From Dipteris shenzhenensis (Eukaryota > Polypodiophyta > Polypodiopsida > Gleicheniales): DNA of 64,000 nt. The notes under the pieces were generated by a model. That model saw only the letters and a program-made list of their open reading frames with translations. It had not been told where the DNA came from and did no database searches. The translations under genes were made by a program, and so were the position numbers. Below are positions 11,865-23,200 of this stretch, one piece after another (within the stretch, counting starts at the first letter, position 1; each line of letters starts with the position of its first letter). The stretch lies in NCBI GenBank assembly GCA_047967505.1, contig CM106540.1. One strand, 5' to 3'.

Positions 11865-12990
11865 CTGGTGCATAGCCGGTGATGGGACGGTGGTTCGGGG
11901 GGGGGGGATGGGGCGTGGGAAGGGGGGGGGGAGGGGGGGTACGCGACATGTGCACAAAGGGCGGGGGGGAGGGACATGGTGGATTGTGGGGGGGGGGGCA
12001 TGGGAGGGGGGGGTGGGGGTACGCGACATGTACGCAAAGGCGGAGGGGGGGGAGGGGGGCATGGTGGGTTGGGGCGGGGGGGGCATGGGGCGTGGGGGGG
12101 GGGCATGGGGAGTGGGAGAGGGGGGGGATACGTGACATGCACACAAGGGGGGACGGGGGGTACTTGACATGAGCGCAAAGGGGGGGTAAGAGACATGCAC
12201 GCAAAGGGGGGGAGGGGGGGTACGCGACATGCGCGCAAAGGGGGGAGGGGGTACACGACATGCGCGTAAAGGGGGGGAAGGGGGGTACGCGACATGTGCA
12301 CAAAGGGGGGGGCATGGGGTGTGGGAAAGGGGTGTAGGGGAGGGGGGGTACGCGACATGCGCGCAAGGGGGGGAGGTGCATGGTGGGTTGGGGGGGGGTA
12401 CGCGACATGCACGCAAAGGGCTGCATGGGAGGTAGGAGGGGGGGTACGCGATATGCACGCAAGGGGGGGGGGAGGGGAGGGGCATGTTGGGTTTTGGGGG
12501 GGGGTACGCGACATGCGCACAAAGGGGGGGGGCATGGGGGTAGGGGGGGTACGCGATATGCACGCAAGGGGGGGAGGGGCATGTCGGGTTAGGGGGGATA
12601 CGCGACATGCACGCAAAGGGGGGGGAGGGTAGTTTGGGGGGGGGGTATGCGACATCTGCGCAAGGGGGGGGAGTGGAGCATAGGGGAGGGGGGTTTGTAC
12701 GACATGCGCACAAGGGGGGGAGGGGGCATGGTTGGTGGGGGGGTACGCGACATGTGCACAAAGGGAGGGGAGAGGCATGGTGGGTGGGGGGTACGCGACA
12801 TGCGCGCAAATGGAGGGGCAACATGCACGCGAAGGGGGGGGATGGGGTGTGGGAGGGGGGGTACGCGACATGCGCACAAGCGGGGTGGAGGCATTGGGAG
12901 GTGGGTATGCGACATGCGTGCAAAGGGGGGGGCATGGGGAGGGGGGGCGACATGCACGTAGGGGGAGGGGCATGTTGGGTTGGGGGGTAC
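11865..12990 (-). repeat. rDNA spacer, alpha repeats (G-rich, reverse orientation)
   Basis: Tandem units of roughly 40-70 bp, each a run of 6-12 G followed by TACGCGACATGCGCGCAA or a close variant and another G run. The same units, reverse complemented, occupy 59410-60480 downstream of the plus-strand 5S gene, so this is the 5S-to-18S spacer in inverted orientation. Long open frames in several registers arise only from the composition and are not genes. Repeated G runs could form G-quadruplexes. Confidence 0.85.
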
Positions 12991-14789
12991 GCGACATGCC
13001 CCTCCCCCAACTCGGGGAGCCCGAGGGCACGACGGCATCGGGTTGGAGGCGGGGGTGCACGGGTTGTCATAGCGGGTGCGGTAGTGTCGGGTGCGAGCGC
13101 GCGGGGCATGGTGGGGGGATGCGACAACGTCGGGTTGGAGGCGTGGGCATGCAGGCACGGTAGCGTTCGAGGCACCATGCATCACGACCCGACTCAGGAG
13201 ATCGAGGTGCGGCAGCGTCGGGTTGGAGGCAAGGGTGCGCGGGTCATCGTCGGGGGCACGGCAGCGTCGGGGTTGGAGGTGCGACATGAGTGCTCGTCGG
13301 GGGAACGGTAGCGTCGGGCGCAATGCGAGTGCTCGAGGGGCGCCACGCATCCCGACTCGACCTGAGAGCCGGGGGCACCACCGTGGGATGGGGGCACGGT
13401 GGCATCGGGTTGGAGGTGTGGGTGCGCCTGGCGTCGTCGGGAAGCACCACGCGTCTCGAGTCGATCCAGGAGCCCGAGGCACCACCGTGAGACGGGGGCG
13501 CAGTGGCGTCGGGTTGGAGGTGTGGGTGCGTAGGGCGTGGTCGGGGATGCGGCAGCGTCGAGTTGGAGGCATGGGTGTGTGAGGGCGTGGCAGGGGGTGC
13601 AGCAGCATTCGGGGCATGACGCGGGTGCTCGGGGGCGCCACGCATCCCGACCTCTGACCCGGGAGCTCGGGGCACCACCGTGGGACAGGGACGCGGTGGC
13701 GTCGGGTTGGGGGCATGGGTACACGGGGCAAGGTCGAGGGCATGGCAGCGTCGGGTTGGAGACGTGGGTGCATGGGGCGTGGTTGGGGGTGCGACAGCGT
13801 TCTGAGTGCCACACGTCCTAACCCGAGAGCCCGGGGCACCACTGTGGGACAAGGGCGCAGCGACGTCGATTAGAGGCATGGGTGCGTGGGGCATTGTGGG
13901 GACGCGACAGCATCAGGTTGGAGGTGCGGGTGCATCGGGCGTGGTCGGGGGCGACAACATCAGGTTGGAGGCATGGGCGTGGTCGAGGGCGCAGCAACGT
14001 TTGGGGCGTCCCGACCCGACTCAGGAGCCCGAGCCGCCACCATGGGACGGGGGTGTGGCAGGGTCGGGTTGCTACCGCGAGGGGTGCGCGGGGCATCTTG
14101 GGGGCACGACAGCATCGGGTTGCAGTCGTGGGCGCATTGGAGGCATGGGCACGTGGGACGTGGCCGGGGGCACGGCAACGTTCGGGGCACCAAGCGTCCG
14201 ACCTGACTCGGGGGCCCGAGGCGCCACCGTGGGATGGGGGCATGGTGACGTTGGGTTGCTACGGCGGGAGGTGTGCAGCGCATGGCCGAGGGCACGACAG
14301 CATCGGGTTGCAATCGTGGGCGCGTAGGACGTGGCCGAAGGGCGCAATAGCATTCGGGGCACCACACTTCGCGACCCGACTCGGGAGCCCGAGGGCACGA
14401 CGGCGTCAGGTTGGAGGCAGGGGTGCGTGGGTCATCGTCGGGGGCACGACAGCATCGGGTTGGAGGTGCGGGCATGCAAGGCGTGGTCGGGGAGACGCAG
14501 CAACGTCGGGTTGGAGGTGTGGGTGCGTAGGACGTGGTTGGGGGCACGACAACGTTCGGGGCACCATGCGTCGCGACCCGACTTGGGAGCCTGAGGCGCC
14601 ACCGTGGGACGGAGGCGCGGTGGCATCGGGTTGGAGGCGAGTGCGCGGGTCATCGTCGGGGGAGCGACAGCATCGGGTTGGAGATGTGGGCGCGTGGGGT
14701 GTGGCCGGGGACACGGCCATGTCCGGTTGGAGGCGTGGGCATGTAGGACGTGGCCGAGGGCGTGGCAGCGTTTGAGGCACCACGCATTG
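12991..14789 (-). repeat. rDNA spacer, beta repeats
   Basis: Degenerate tandem units built from GCGTCGGGTTGGAGGCGTGG, a GCGTGGTCGGGGGC block and, in some units, CCCGACTCGGGAGCCCGAG. CpG-rich with many TpG/CpA variants. The same unit types recur at 15035-17560, 42990-47300 and, inverted, at 57000-57690 and 58396-59400, next to each 5S gene. Confidence 0.85.
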
Positions 14790-15034
14790 CTCGGGGGGGT
14801 CACTATGTATAAACCCTCTATACCACGTGCGTTCAAGGCATATTTCTAAAATCCCTTATCTATAAATTTTTCATTAATAAATGTACCCTTTTCTATACAA
14901 ATCTGTAATTTTTTTCCAAAAACATTTTAAATAGTCCCTTATGTATATTTATTTTTCTAAATTTTAGAAATAAAAAAATATCCTTCTGTTGAACTCACGT
15001 GATAGGGTTACATATGATGAGTGACCCCCCCGAG
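14790..15034 (+). mobile_element. hAT-type MITE copy 1
   Basis: 245 bp, AT-rich inside, starting CTCGGGGGGGTCACT and ending in its reverse complement. The terminal inverted repeat extends imperfectly for ~40 bp through CGTGCGTTCAA on the left and the complement of TTGAACTCACGTG on the right. It is flanked by the direct repeat ACGCATTG (14782-14789 and 15035-15042). No coding capacity. The 8-bp target duplication suggests mobilisation by a hAT-type transposase. It sits inside beta spacer repeats. Confidence 0.92.
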
Positions 15035-17560
15035 ACGCATTGTGACCCACTCATGAGCCTGATGCGCCATCTTGGGACGGGGGCGCGGCGGCATCGGGTT
15101 GGAGGTGGGGCTACACGGGTTGTCGCTAGGGGGCACGGCAATGTCGGGTTGGAGATGCGGGCACGCGAGGCGTGGCCGAGGCCGTGGTCGAGGCTACGTC
15201 GGGTTGGAGGTGTGGGTGTGCAGGACGTGGCCGAGGGCGCGGTAGCGTTTGGGGCACCACGCATCGCAACTCGAATCGGGAGCCCGAGGTGCCACCATGG
15301 GACAGGAGCGCGACGGCGTCAAGTTGGAGGCGAGGCTGCACGGGTCGTCGTCGGGGATGCGATAGCGTCGGGTTGGAGGTGTGGGCGCGACAATGTCGGG
15401 TTGGAGGCATGGGCGTGCAGGACATGGTTGGGGATGCGGCAATGTCGCGGGTGCTCGGGGCCTTGCCCCGTGTTTCGACCCGACATGGGAGCCCAAGGTA
15501 CCACCGTGGGACGGGGGCGCGGTGTCGTCAGGTTGGAGGCGCGGTCGCGCGAGGCGTCACTAGGGGATGACAATATCAGGTTGGAGGCACGGTTGCGTAG
15601 GGTGTGGTCGAGGCGCAACAACATTCAGGGCACCACGCGTCCCGACCCGACTGAGGGGCCCAGGGTGCCATCGTGGGACGGGGGCACCGTGACACCCGAT
15701 TGGAGGCATGGGTGCACGGGGCGTCGCAGGGGGCATGGCAGCATTCGGGGCACCACGCATCTCGACCCGACCCGAGAGCTCAAGGAGCCACTGTGGGACG
15801 GGGGCGCGATGACGTCGCGTTGAAGGCGTGGGTGCGCACGGGGGCGTCCGGGGCACGACAGCGTCGGGTTGGAGACACAGGGTGCGACAACGTTTGGGAC
15901 GTGATGCGGGTGCTCAGGGGTGCCACGCGTCCCAGCCCGACTCGAGAGCCTAGGGCACCACCATGGGATGGGGACACGGCGATGTCGGGTTGGAGGCATG
16001 GGTGTGCCTGGCGTCGTCGGGAAGCACCACGCGTCCCCACCCGACCTGAGAGCCTGAGGCGCACCGTGGGATGGGAGCGCGGTGGCGTCAGGTTGGAGGT
16101 GTGGATGCACAGGGCGTGGTCGGGGATGCGGCAGCATCGGGTTGGAGGCGTGGGTGCGCAAGGGTGTCGCGGGGGCCATGACAGTATTTGAGGCACCACG
16201 TGGGTGCACGAGGGCGCCACGCGTCCTGACCCGACCCGAGAGCCCGGGGCGCCACCGTGGGACAGGGACGTAGTGATGTCGAGTTGGGAGCATGGGTGCA
16301 TGGGGTGCGGTCGGGGGCATGGCAGCATCAGATTGGAGGCGTGGGTGTGTGGGGCATGGCCAGGGGTGCGACAACATTCCGAGCGCCAGGCATCCTGACT
16401 CGACCCGAGAGCCCATGGTGCCACTATGGGATAGGAGCGCGGCGATGTCGGTTAGAGGCGTGGGTGTGCAGGGCATCGTGGGGGCGCGGCAGTGTTGGGT
16501 TGGAGGCCCATGTGCACGGGGCGTGGCCGGGGGGTGCAGTAGGTTAGAGACGTGGGCGTGGCCGAGGGCGCGGCAACGTTCGGGGTACCACGCATCCCGA
16601 CTCGATTCAGGAGCCCGAGGCGCCATCATGGGACCGGGGCGCGACGGGGTCGGGTTGCTATGGCATGGGGCGTCGCCGGGGGCGTGATAGCATCGGGTTG
16701 CAGTCATGGGCATGTTGGAGGCGTGGGCACACGGGGCGTGGCGGGGGGCGCGGCAACGTTCGGGGCACCATGTACGCGTCCTGACCCGACTCGGGAGCCT
16801 GAGGCATCACCGTGGGATGGGGGCGTGGCGGCATCGGGTTGCTACAGCACGAGGTGCACGGGGCATGGCCGGGGGCACGACAGTGTTGGGTTGCAGTCGT
16901 GGGCATGCAAGACGTGGCTGGGGGTGCAGCAGTGTTTGGGGCACCACACGTCCCGACCCGACTGAGGGGCTAAGGGCGCCACTGTGGGACGGGAGCACGG
17001 TGACGTCGGGTTGGAGGCGTTGGTGCATGGGGCATCGCAGGGGGCATGGAAGCATTCGAGGCACCACGCATCTTGACCCGACCCGAGAGCCCGGGGTGCC
17101 ACCGTGGGACGGGGTCACGGTAGCATCGATTTGGAGGCATGGGTGTACGACAGCGTTCGAGGTGCCACACGAGTGCTCGGGGGCGCCACGCATCCCGACC
17201 CGACTTGGGAGCCCGAGGCATTGTCGTGGGACAGGGGCACGGTGGCATTCAGGTGCGCAAGGCATCGGGGTGATGGGGGTCCTCGGGGCCAAGACTTTGC
17301 GGGTGCATGGGGCATCGATGGCGTCACGGGGGATGGGACGCTGCGAGTGCACGGGACATCACATTGGGACTACAATGGGGGGTCGAGACGCTACTGCAGG
17401 TGCATGTGGCATTGGGGGCACGACCTTGGGGGTTGGGACGCTGCGCGTGCACGTGGCATCCGGACATTGCGGGTGATCGGGTGATATTGCGTGTGGCATC
17501 AAGACGTTGCACGACGGGGTCCTTGGTGCGCGAGAGGAGAGCGTCGGTCGGGCGTACTGG
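15035..17560 (-). repeat. rDNA spacer, beta repeats (continued)
   Basis: Continuation of the beta array interrupted by MITE copy 1. Near 17270-17580 the units give way to a less repetitive flank containing GGTGAGGTCGGCGGT, conserved beside all three 5S genes. Confidence 0.85.
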
Positions 17561-17620
17561 GTGAGGTCGGCGGTTAGGGATACCAAGGTGTGGCAAGACC
17601 GCTAACCTCGGGGGCAAAAA

Positions 17621-17737
17621 GGGTGCAGCACCAGGACTTCCTGGGAGGTCACCCATCCCAGTACTGTTCTGGCCCAAGCGCGCTTAACTGCGGAGTTCTG
17701 ATGGGATCCGGTGTATTAGAGCTAGTGTGACCGCACC
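17621..17737 (-). rRNA. 5S rRNA gene, copy 1
   Basis: Read on the minus strand it begins GGTGCGGTCACAC, contains CACCGGATCCCATCAGAACT and the A-box region GTTAAGCGCGCTTGGGC, and ends GTGCTGCACCC followed by a T run (plus strand GGGGCAAAAA), the Pol III terminator. This is the least altered of three copies in the window. Its upstream flank (CAAAATAAGACAATACTG on the minus-strand approach) is conserved in the other copies. It lies about 1.1 kb from the end of the minus-strand 26S fragment, in the same orientation, matching L-type rDNA. Confidence 0.95.
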
Positions 17738-17779
17738 ACGACCAATAACCATGAGAAATCAGTATTGTCTTATTTTGTA

Positions 17780-18416
17780 AAGGTGGGGAGGGGGCGAGGG
17801 AGGGGGGGCGCAATGGGGGATACGCGACATGCGCGCAAGGGGGGGCGCATGCGCACAAGTGGGATGGGCGGGTTGGGGGCGCATGGGTGCAAGGGGGGAT
17901 GGTGGGGAGAATGCGCACAAGGGGGGATGAGGGAAGGGGGAGGAGGGGGGGGCATGGGTGCAAGGGGGGATGGGGTGGAGGATGCGCACAAGGGGGGATG
18001 AGGGAAGGGGGGGGGCACATGGGTGCAAGGGGGGACGGGGGGGAGGATGCACACAAGGGGGGATGAGGGAAGGGGGGGGCGCATGGGCGCAAGGGGGGAT
18101 GAGGGAAGGGGGAGGGGCACAAGGGGGGATGGGGGGGGGCGAGAATGGGGGATGGGGTGCGGGGGGGCATGCACACAAGGGGGGTGTTGGGGGGAGGGGG
18201 GGCGCGCAGGCGCACAGGGGGGGGCAAGGGGGGATGCACACAAGGGGGGGTTGGGGGGTGCACATGCACACAAGGGGGGTTGTTGGGGGGGGGGACCATG
18301 TACACAAGGGGGATGAGGGAAGGGCAGGGGTGCACATGCTCACAAAGTGGGGGGGGCGAGTTGATGCACGCAAGGGGGGGATGAGGGAGGGGGGGGCGCA
18401 TGCACACAAGAGGGGG
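17780..18416 (-). repeat. 26S-5S spacer repeats (IGS1), inverted
   Basis: Units such as GCGCATGGGTGCAAGGGGGG and GGGGATGAGGGAAGGGGG in tandem. Same content as 56040-56830, reverse complemented. Continues at 18664-18864 beyond MITE copy 2. Confidence 0.85.
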
Positions 18417-18663
18417 CTCGGGGGGGTCACTATGCATAAACCCTTTATATCACGTGCGTTCAAGGCCTATATTTAAAATCCCTTATCTGTAAATTTTTTC
18501 ATTAATAAAATGTACCCCTTTTCTATACAAATTTGTAAAATTTTTCCAAAACTATTTTAAATAGTCCCTTATGTATATTTATTTCTGTAAATTTTAGGAA
18601 TAAAAAATATCCTTCTGTTGAACTCACGTGATAGGGTTACATATGATGAGTGACCCCCCCGAG
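18417..18663 (+). mobile_element. hAT-type MITE copy 2
   Basis: 247 bp, same termini and orientation as copy 1. Flanked by the direct repeat AGAGGGGG (18409-18416 and 18664-18671). Inserted in the 26S-5S spacer repeats, an independent insertion event. Confidence 0.92.
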
Positions 18664-18864
18664 AGAGGGGGTGTGCGGGGGGGAGGGGGGGTGGGGTGCG
18701 CACGTGCACAAGGGGGGATCGGGGGGTGCGTACGCACACAAGGTGGGATTGGGGGGGTTGAGTCGCGCACAAGGGGGGATGAGGGAACGGGGGGGAGCAG
18801 AAAACCCCACCCTAGAGAGAGACATGAGGAGACGGGCCACGGGGGGCCATGGAGAGGAGGGGAC
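18664..18864 (-). repeat. 26S-5S spacer (IGS1), 26S-proximal part
   Basis: G-rich spacer between MITE copy 2 and the 26S end. It contains CCCACCCTAGAGAGAGACAT, whose complement follows the plus-strand 26S gene at about 56035. Confidence 0.75.
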
Positions 18865-19525
18865 AAATCGGTGCGGTGGTAGGCTGAATCTCAGTGGATC
18901 GTAGCAGCAAGGCTACTCTGCCACTTACAATACCTGGACACATATTTAAGTCGTCTGCAAAGGATTCATCTCCCCGATCATATGGAATTGCCATTCAGAG
19001 TCCACGAGGTGGATCCTTCGGCCACCTCGAGGGAGGCTCTCAACACATGCTCTCGGGGATGCACAGGCGTCCCTACTATCAGTCAGGTAACAACCGGGGA
19101 GGTAGAGAGCACCGCGTCTAGCATGGATTTTAACTTAGAGGCGTTCAGTCATAATCCTACACATAGTAGCTTTGCGCCACTGGCTTTTCAACCAAGTGCA
19201 ATGACCAATTATGTGAATCAACAGTTCCTCTCGTACTAAGTTGGATTACTATCGCGGCACCGCTCATCAGTAGGGTAAAACTAACCTGTCTCATGATGGT
19301 CTAAACCTAGCTCACGTTCCCTATTGGTGGGTGAACAATACAACACTTGGCGAATTTTGCTTCGCAATGATAGGAAGAGCCGACATCAAAGGATCAAAAA
19401 GCAACTTCGCTATGAACGCTTGGCTGCCACAAGCCAGTTATCCTTGTGGTAACTTTTCTGACACCTCTAGCTTCAAATTTCAAAACACTAAAGGATCGAT
19501 AGGCCATGCTTTCACAGTTGTATTC
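18865..19525 (-). rRNA. 26S rRNA 3' fragment, antisense
   Basis: Reverse complement of the last ~660 nt of 26S (compare 55335-56000). Landmarks on the minus strand are GATGAATCCTTTGCAGACGA and an intact sarcin-ricin core AGTACGAGAGGAAC (plus strand 19223-19240), followed by changes such as ACTGTT for ACCGTT. It breaks off at 19525 inside the conserved CTTTCACAGT block and continues directly into chromovirus pol sequence, so the rest of the gene is missing. Confidence 0.92.
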
Positions 19526-19893
19526 ACCCCTACAGAAGCAAGGAGGTTGGAGCAACAGGCTAGTAAAGGGAAAGGCAAGGTAGGGGAGAAAATGGACAAG
19601 AGTATGCCCAAACAAGAAAAGAGTAACATGGGAGACCCTTCGAAGATGGGTGGTGTGAATGCCAAGGTCATGTTGATTTCAGCTAAGCAACTAGAGAGGG
19701 AAGTCAAGAAGGGAGCAGAGATGCATGTGATGTTGATGCGTGTGGCAGAAGGCAAAGAGGAAGTAGAGTCAAAGGCGAGTTCAATTGTCTTGGAGCCGTG
19801 TACTGATGCAAGGATAAAGGAGATCTTGGATGAGTTTGTAGACGTTATGCCCAAAGAGTTACCAAAGGGGTTGCCACCCAAGAGACGAGTGGA
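19526..19893 (+). pseudogene. Chromovirus relic A, 5' part (protease-RT linker)
   Basis: Starts abruptly at the 26S junction. The reading frame is a charged linker followed by the start of RT: a D-E-F-V-D-V-M-P block and LPKGLPPKRRVD, the usual entry into Ty3/gypsy reverse transcriptase. LTR, gag and protease are missing. It stops where CACTA begins; the sequence at 31203 continues the same element after one GGA copy. An ORF crossing from antisense 26S into this segment is chimeric and not a real gene. Confidence 0.85.
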
Positions 19894-19987
19894 CACTACT
19901 ACACACAGATCCTATTGCGACGTTTACATACCGACGTTTAGCACCCGCTTAGCGTTAATCATCGGTATGAAAAGCGGGTTTCGTAAA

Positions 19988-20062
19988 TCGTCGCTATATA
20001 GCGACTGTTGCTGAAAGTCGCTATATAGCGACACTGATACAAAATATTATAGCGACGTTTTT
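19988..20062. promoter_or_regulatory. Left subterminal palindrome repeats of CACTA
   Basis: GTCGCTATATAGCGAC at 19990-20005 and 20017-20032, plus a degenerate third copy (TTATAGCGACG near 20050). Such subterminal repeats are the usual TnpA binding sites in CACTA elements; that role is inferred here. Confidence 0.8.
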
Positions 20063-20245
20063 ACAGAGAGGTTTTTTTTTTTTTAATAGGCCTTAAAAGT
20101 TAGTTTTTTCCAATGACAAATTTTTTTAAATTTTCATACATGTTTGAGCTCATAGAGAATAAAAAAATGAGAGCATGTACATCAAGCCTTTGAAGCTCAT
20201 ATATTCATGTCCAAGTTTGAGATGAGAAAATTCAAATAAGAGCAT

Positions 20246-23200
20246 TTACATCAACTGTTTCGCCAAGTCTAAGGCGCCAAACAAGTCTATCTCCAACTCT
20301 ATACCGAGTTGATCTCCTATATCATCATCGTACTCTAGCATCGTACGTTCACCTAAAAGTATTTGATCATCTTCTTCAATAAAGCTTAAGTGTGGTGATT
20401 GATCTTGATGATTGTTGTCTTCTTTGTCAATATCGTGATCTCCATCTCCTCCTGTGCGATGTCATTATGCGCATCTTCCTCTTAGCTCATATGGTGATCT
20501 ACATCTTCTTCACTAGATTCATCAATTGGATCCGGCATTGGTAGTGGCATCTCCATATCCACATCTCGATCTTCAAAAATTTGCTTACTTCGTGGTGCAA
20601 CTTGGATCACGTACCACCATCTTGGATCAGAACGATCCGGATGAAAAACCACCTATATTGAAGATGGGTGCCAAATGTCGTCAATTATATATATATCAAT
20701 GGACTTTAAAAACGAAAGCTTCGACTAATTAAATCATTAGTATGCACCTTCTCACAGTGCTCGGGAAGAACAAAAGTATCACTTTCATCGGTCCAATGTT
20801 TGGTGGAGTCTATTGCAAAGAGACCGCTACTATCTTTTCTCACTGTCGCATGGGGACCGTTGTAAGTAGTTCTAAACCATTTTACATCAAGAATGAAAAT
20901 AGTAAATCGTCTGAAATCAATTTCATAGATGTCGCGTATGGTTCCACAATAATCCAACTGTGAGGAGAGAAGATTGGTATCCGAAGCACTTGCTCGGCTA
21001 TCTTGTGTGAAGTTAACCATGACTCCACAATCATACGTGACTCTCTTTGAATCGATGCGTTCCACGTGAAAATGTCGTCCATATGACCATAATGCACTGT
21101 ACTTTTTGTACTGTAAAGGAGCATCATTAAAACAATGAAGATGCACCTATTTTATAGCATATATTGCCACAAATAATTACTTAATTACGTCAAGAGATAA
21201 GAAACTTACATGCACCATACATCCAGATGATAACTCTCGCTCGCGCTCGTTTATTGTCTCTCCATCACATTCGGCTTTACGTAGAGCCAGTTGTAGCCAA
21301 TCAAGTGACATGTGAGTAGGGAGAAGAGCCAGATCTCGTGGATATGGTTGTGATCGCCTGTACATTACTCTGAATCTCGTCCTTGCATTTATTCTTTCTG
21401 CTTTGGCCACTTCATATCTCTCAATCCACTTCTGCATCTCAGGGCTATTAAGGATACAAAACTTATTGAATTTCTCCATTTGCTCTTCGCTCATCTTTCT
21501 TTCAATCCCTTTTTCCTTGGGGAACCTCGCCAATGATGCGATCATCATCCTTGTTGTGCCAAGCTTGCGGCATATTAGGATCCGTGGATGCAAGAAACTC
21601 TGTGATATATACTAATGACTCTTGCACAAGCCATCCCTCTGCCATGCTTGCTTCCGGTCTTGCTCTTTGTCTTACAAACCCCTTTAAAGTTTTCATAAAC
21701 CGCTCGAGAAAAAACATCCATCGACTATGAACGGTACCTGCTATAGCCACCTCATCAACTATGTGCACAAGCAAGTGGACTTGAGTTGTCATAATGCTTG
21801 AGGGAAAGTGCTTCTCAAGCAAGCATACGGCTTCGATGGATTCCACCCTAGCCCTCCCCTAGCCTTCTCGATGCTCGATATAGAGATCTCTTTTTGAGAT
21901 ATCCACCTATTTCACATGTCCATTAAGAAAATACATAATGCGATTTGATAGTAAGCATACCTCACAATACCACAGATCTTGAATATAGCATTTCTAACAT
22001 CTTCTTGTAAGCACCCTTTTATTGTAATTGGGAGGATGAACTATCAAAGCAACAATGAAGTCATGTCAACAATATAACATAATAATAATTACGCTAACGC
22101 ATCACTATATTATCGGTACACTAATTCTTACTTAGAAATACCTGTAAGACCTTGTGCCAATCATGGGACTTGAGGCCAACTAAGCTTATTGTCCTTTTGA
22201 AAATGCTCCTTTCAAGCAACGCATGTACCCTGTCGGTGTTTGAAAAGAGGCAATGTCTGCCTTGACCCGCTGCCTCCTCCCTCGTAGAGAGGATCCACGT
22301 TGCTTTCGGGAGAAAAATTTTCCCGAAGCATGCACTTGGGGCCACAAACGAGACATCCTATTCATAGCATGCAAGTCTTCTCGCACTCCTCTCGAGTCCT
22401 TGGAACCAACCAAGTGTGCCCAAATAGTAGCCCCCACATTCTTGAAGATATGCATGGGATCCAAGAGATGATTGATTTGTAACTAACCCCAATAAGGAAG
22501 CTCGTGAAAGATTGATAGCCTCTTCATACCAGGAGGAGGTTCCTCTCCATTCGCCCTCCAAGCTTGAATCCAATCACTTGCCTTCAAATATGATGGTGGT
22601 GGATCAAGCTGACCTCCACGTGCGAGATGGTCAAGCGGAAGGTATCGAGCATGACCTTCATAAACATTTTCCTCATATGTTTGGAGTAGCGTGCAAGCGA
22701 TTTCAGAGCCGGTCCACAAACAGGACAAGCATGGTACCCACTTGTAACAAGTCCTGCACGCGTGCATGAATGTGTTTAGTACAAGACATGCGTGCAAAAG
22801 AGAGTAAAAAAGCATAATCCCTCATTGTACATGTAAAGACACAACCACGTACCTGCGCACTCTCCATATCCTGGGTAGTCATGCATGGTCCACATCAAGA
22901 TACCCCTGACCAAAATATCATTGGTATGTCTAGGAGCTCTGGAAATATCAAAGACCTGCACTCCTCTCCATAATATCTGTAACTCCTCTATCAAAGGTGC
23001 CATGTACACGTCCATGTTTTTTGCCTTGTACTTTCCTGGCACAAGTAGTGCAAGCATGAGGTGTCCCTTTTTTATTGTTAGCCATGGTGGATATTGTAAT
23101 TCACCACGACTATGGGCCATGTCGACCAAGATGTCGAGCGTAACCCGAAAGGATTCACGCCGTCCATGGCTAGCCCAAGATGTAAGTTGCGTGGCTCCCT

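Noticed and set aside
11787-14850. Many long Pro/Gly/Arg-rich ORFs on both strands
   Set aside because: They lie in G-run or CpG-rich tandem spacer repeats, overlap in several frames and have no family signals; the same applies to 41049-46950, 17649-18476, 56000-56967 and 58390-60600.
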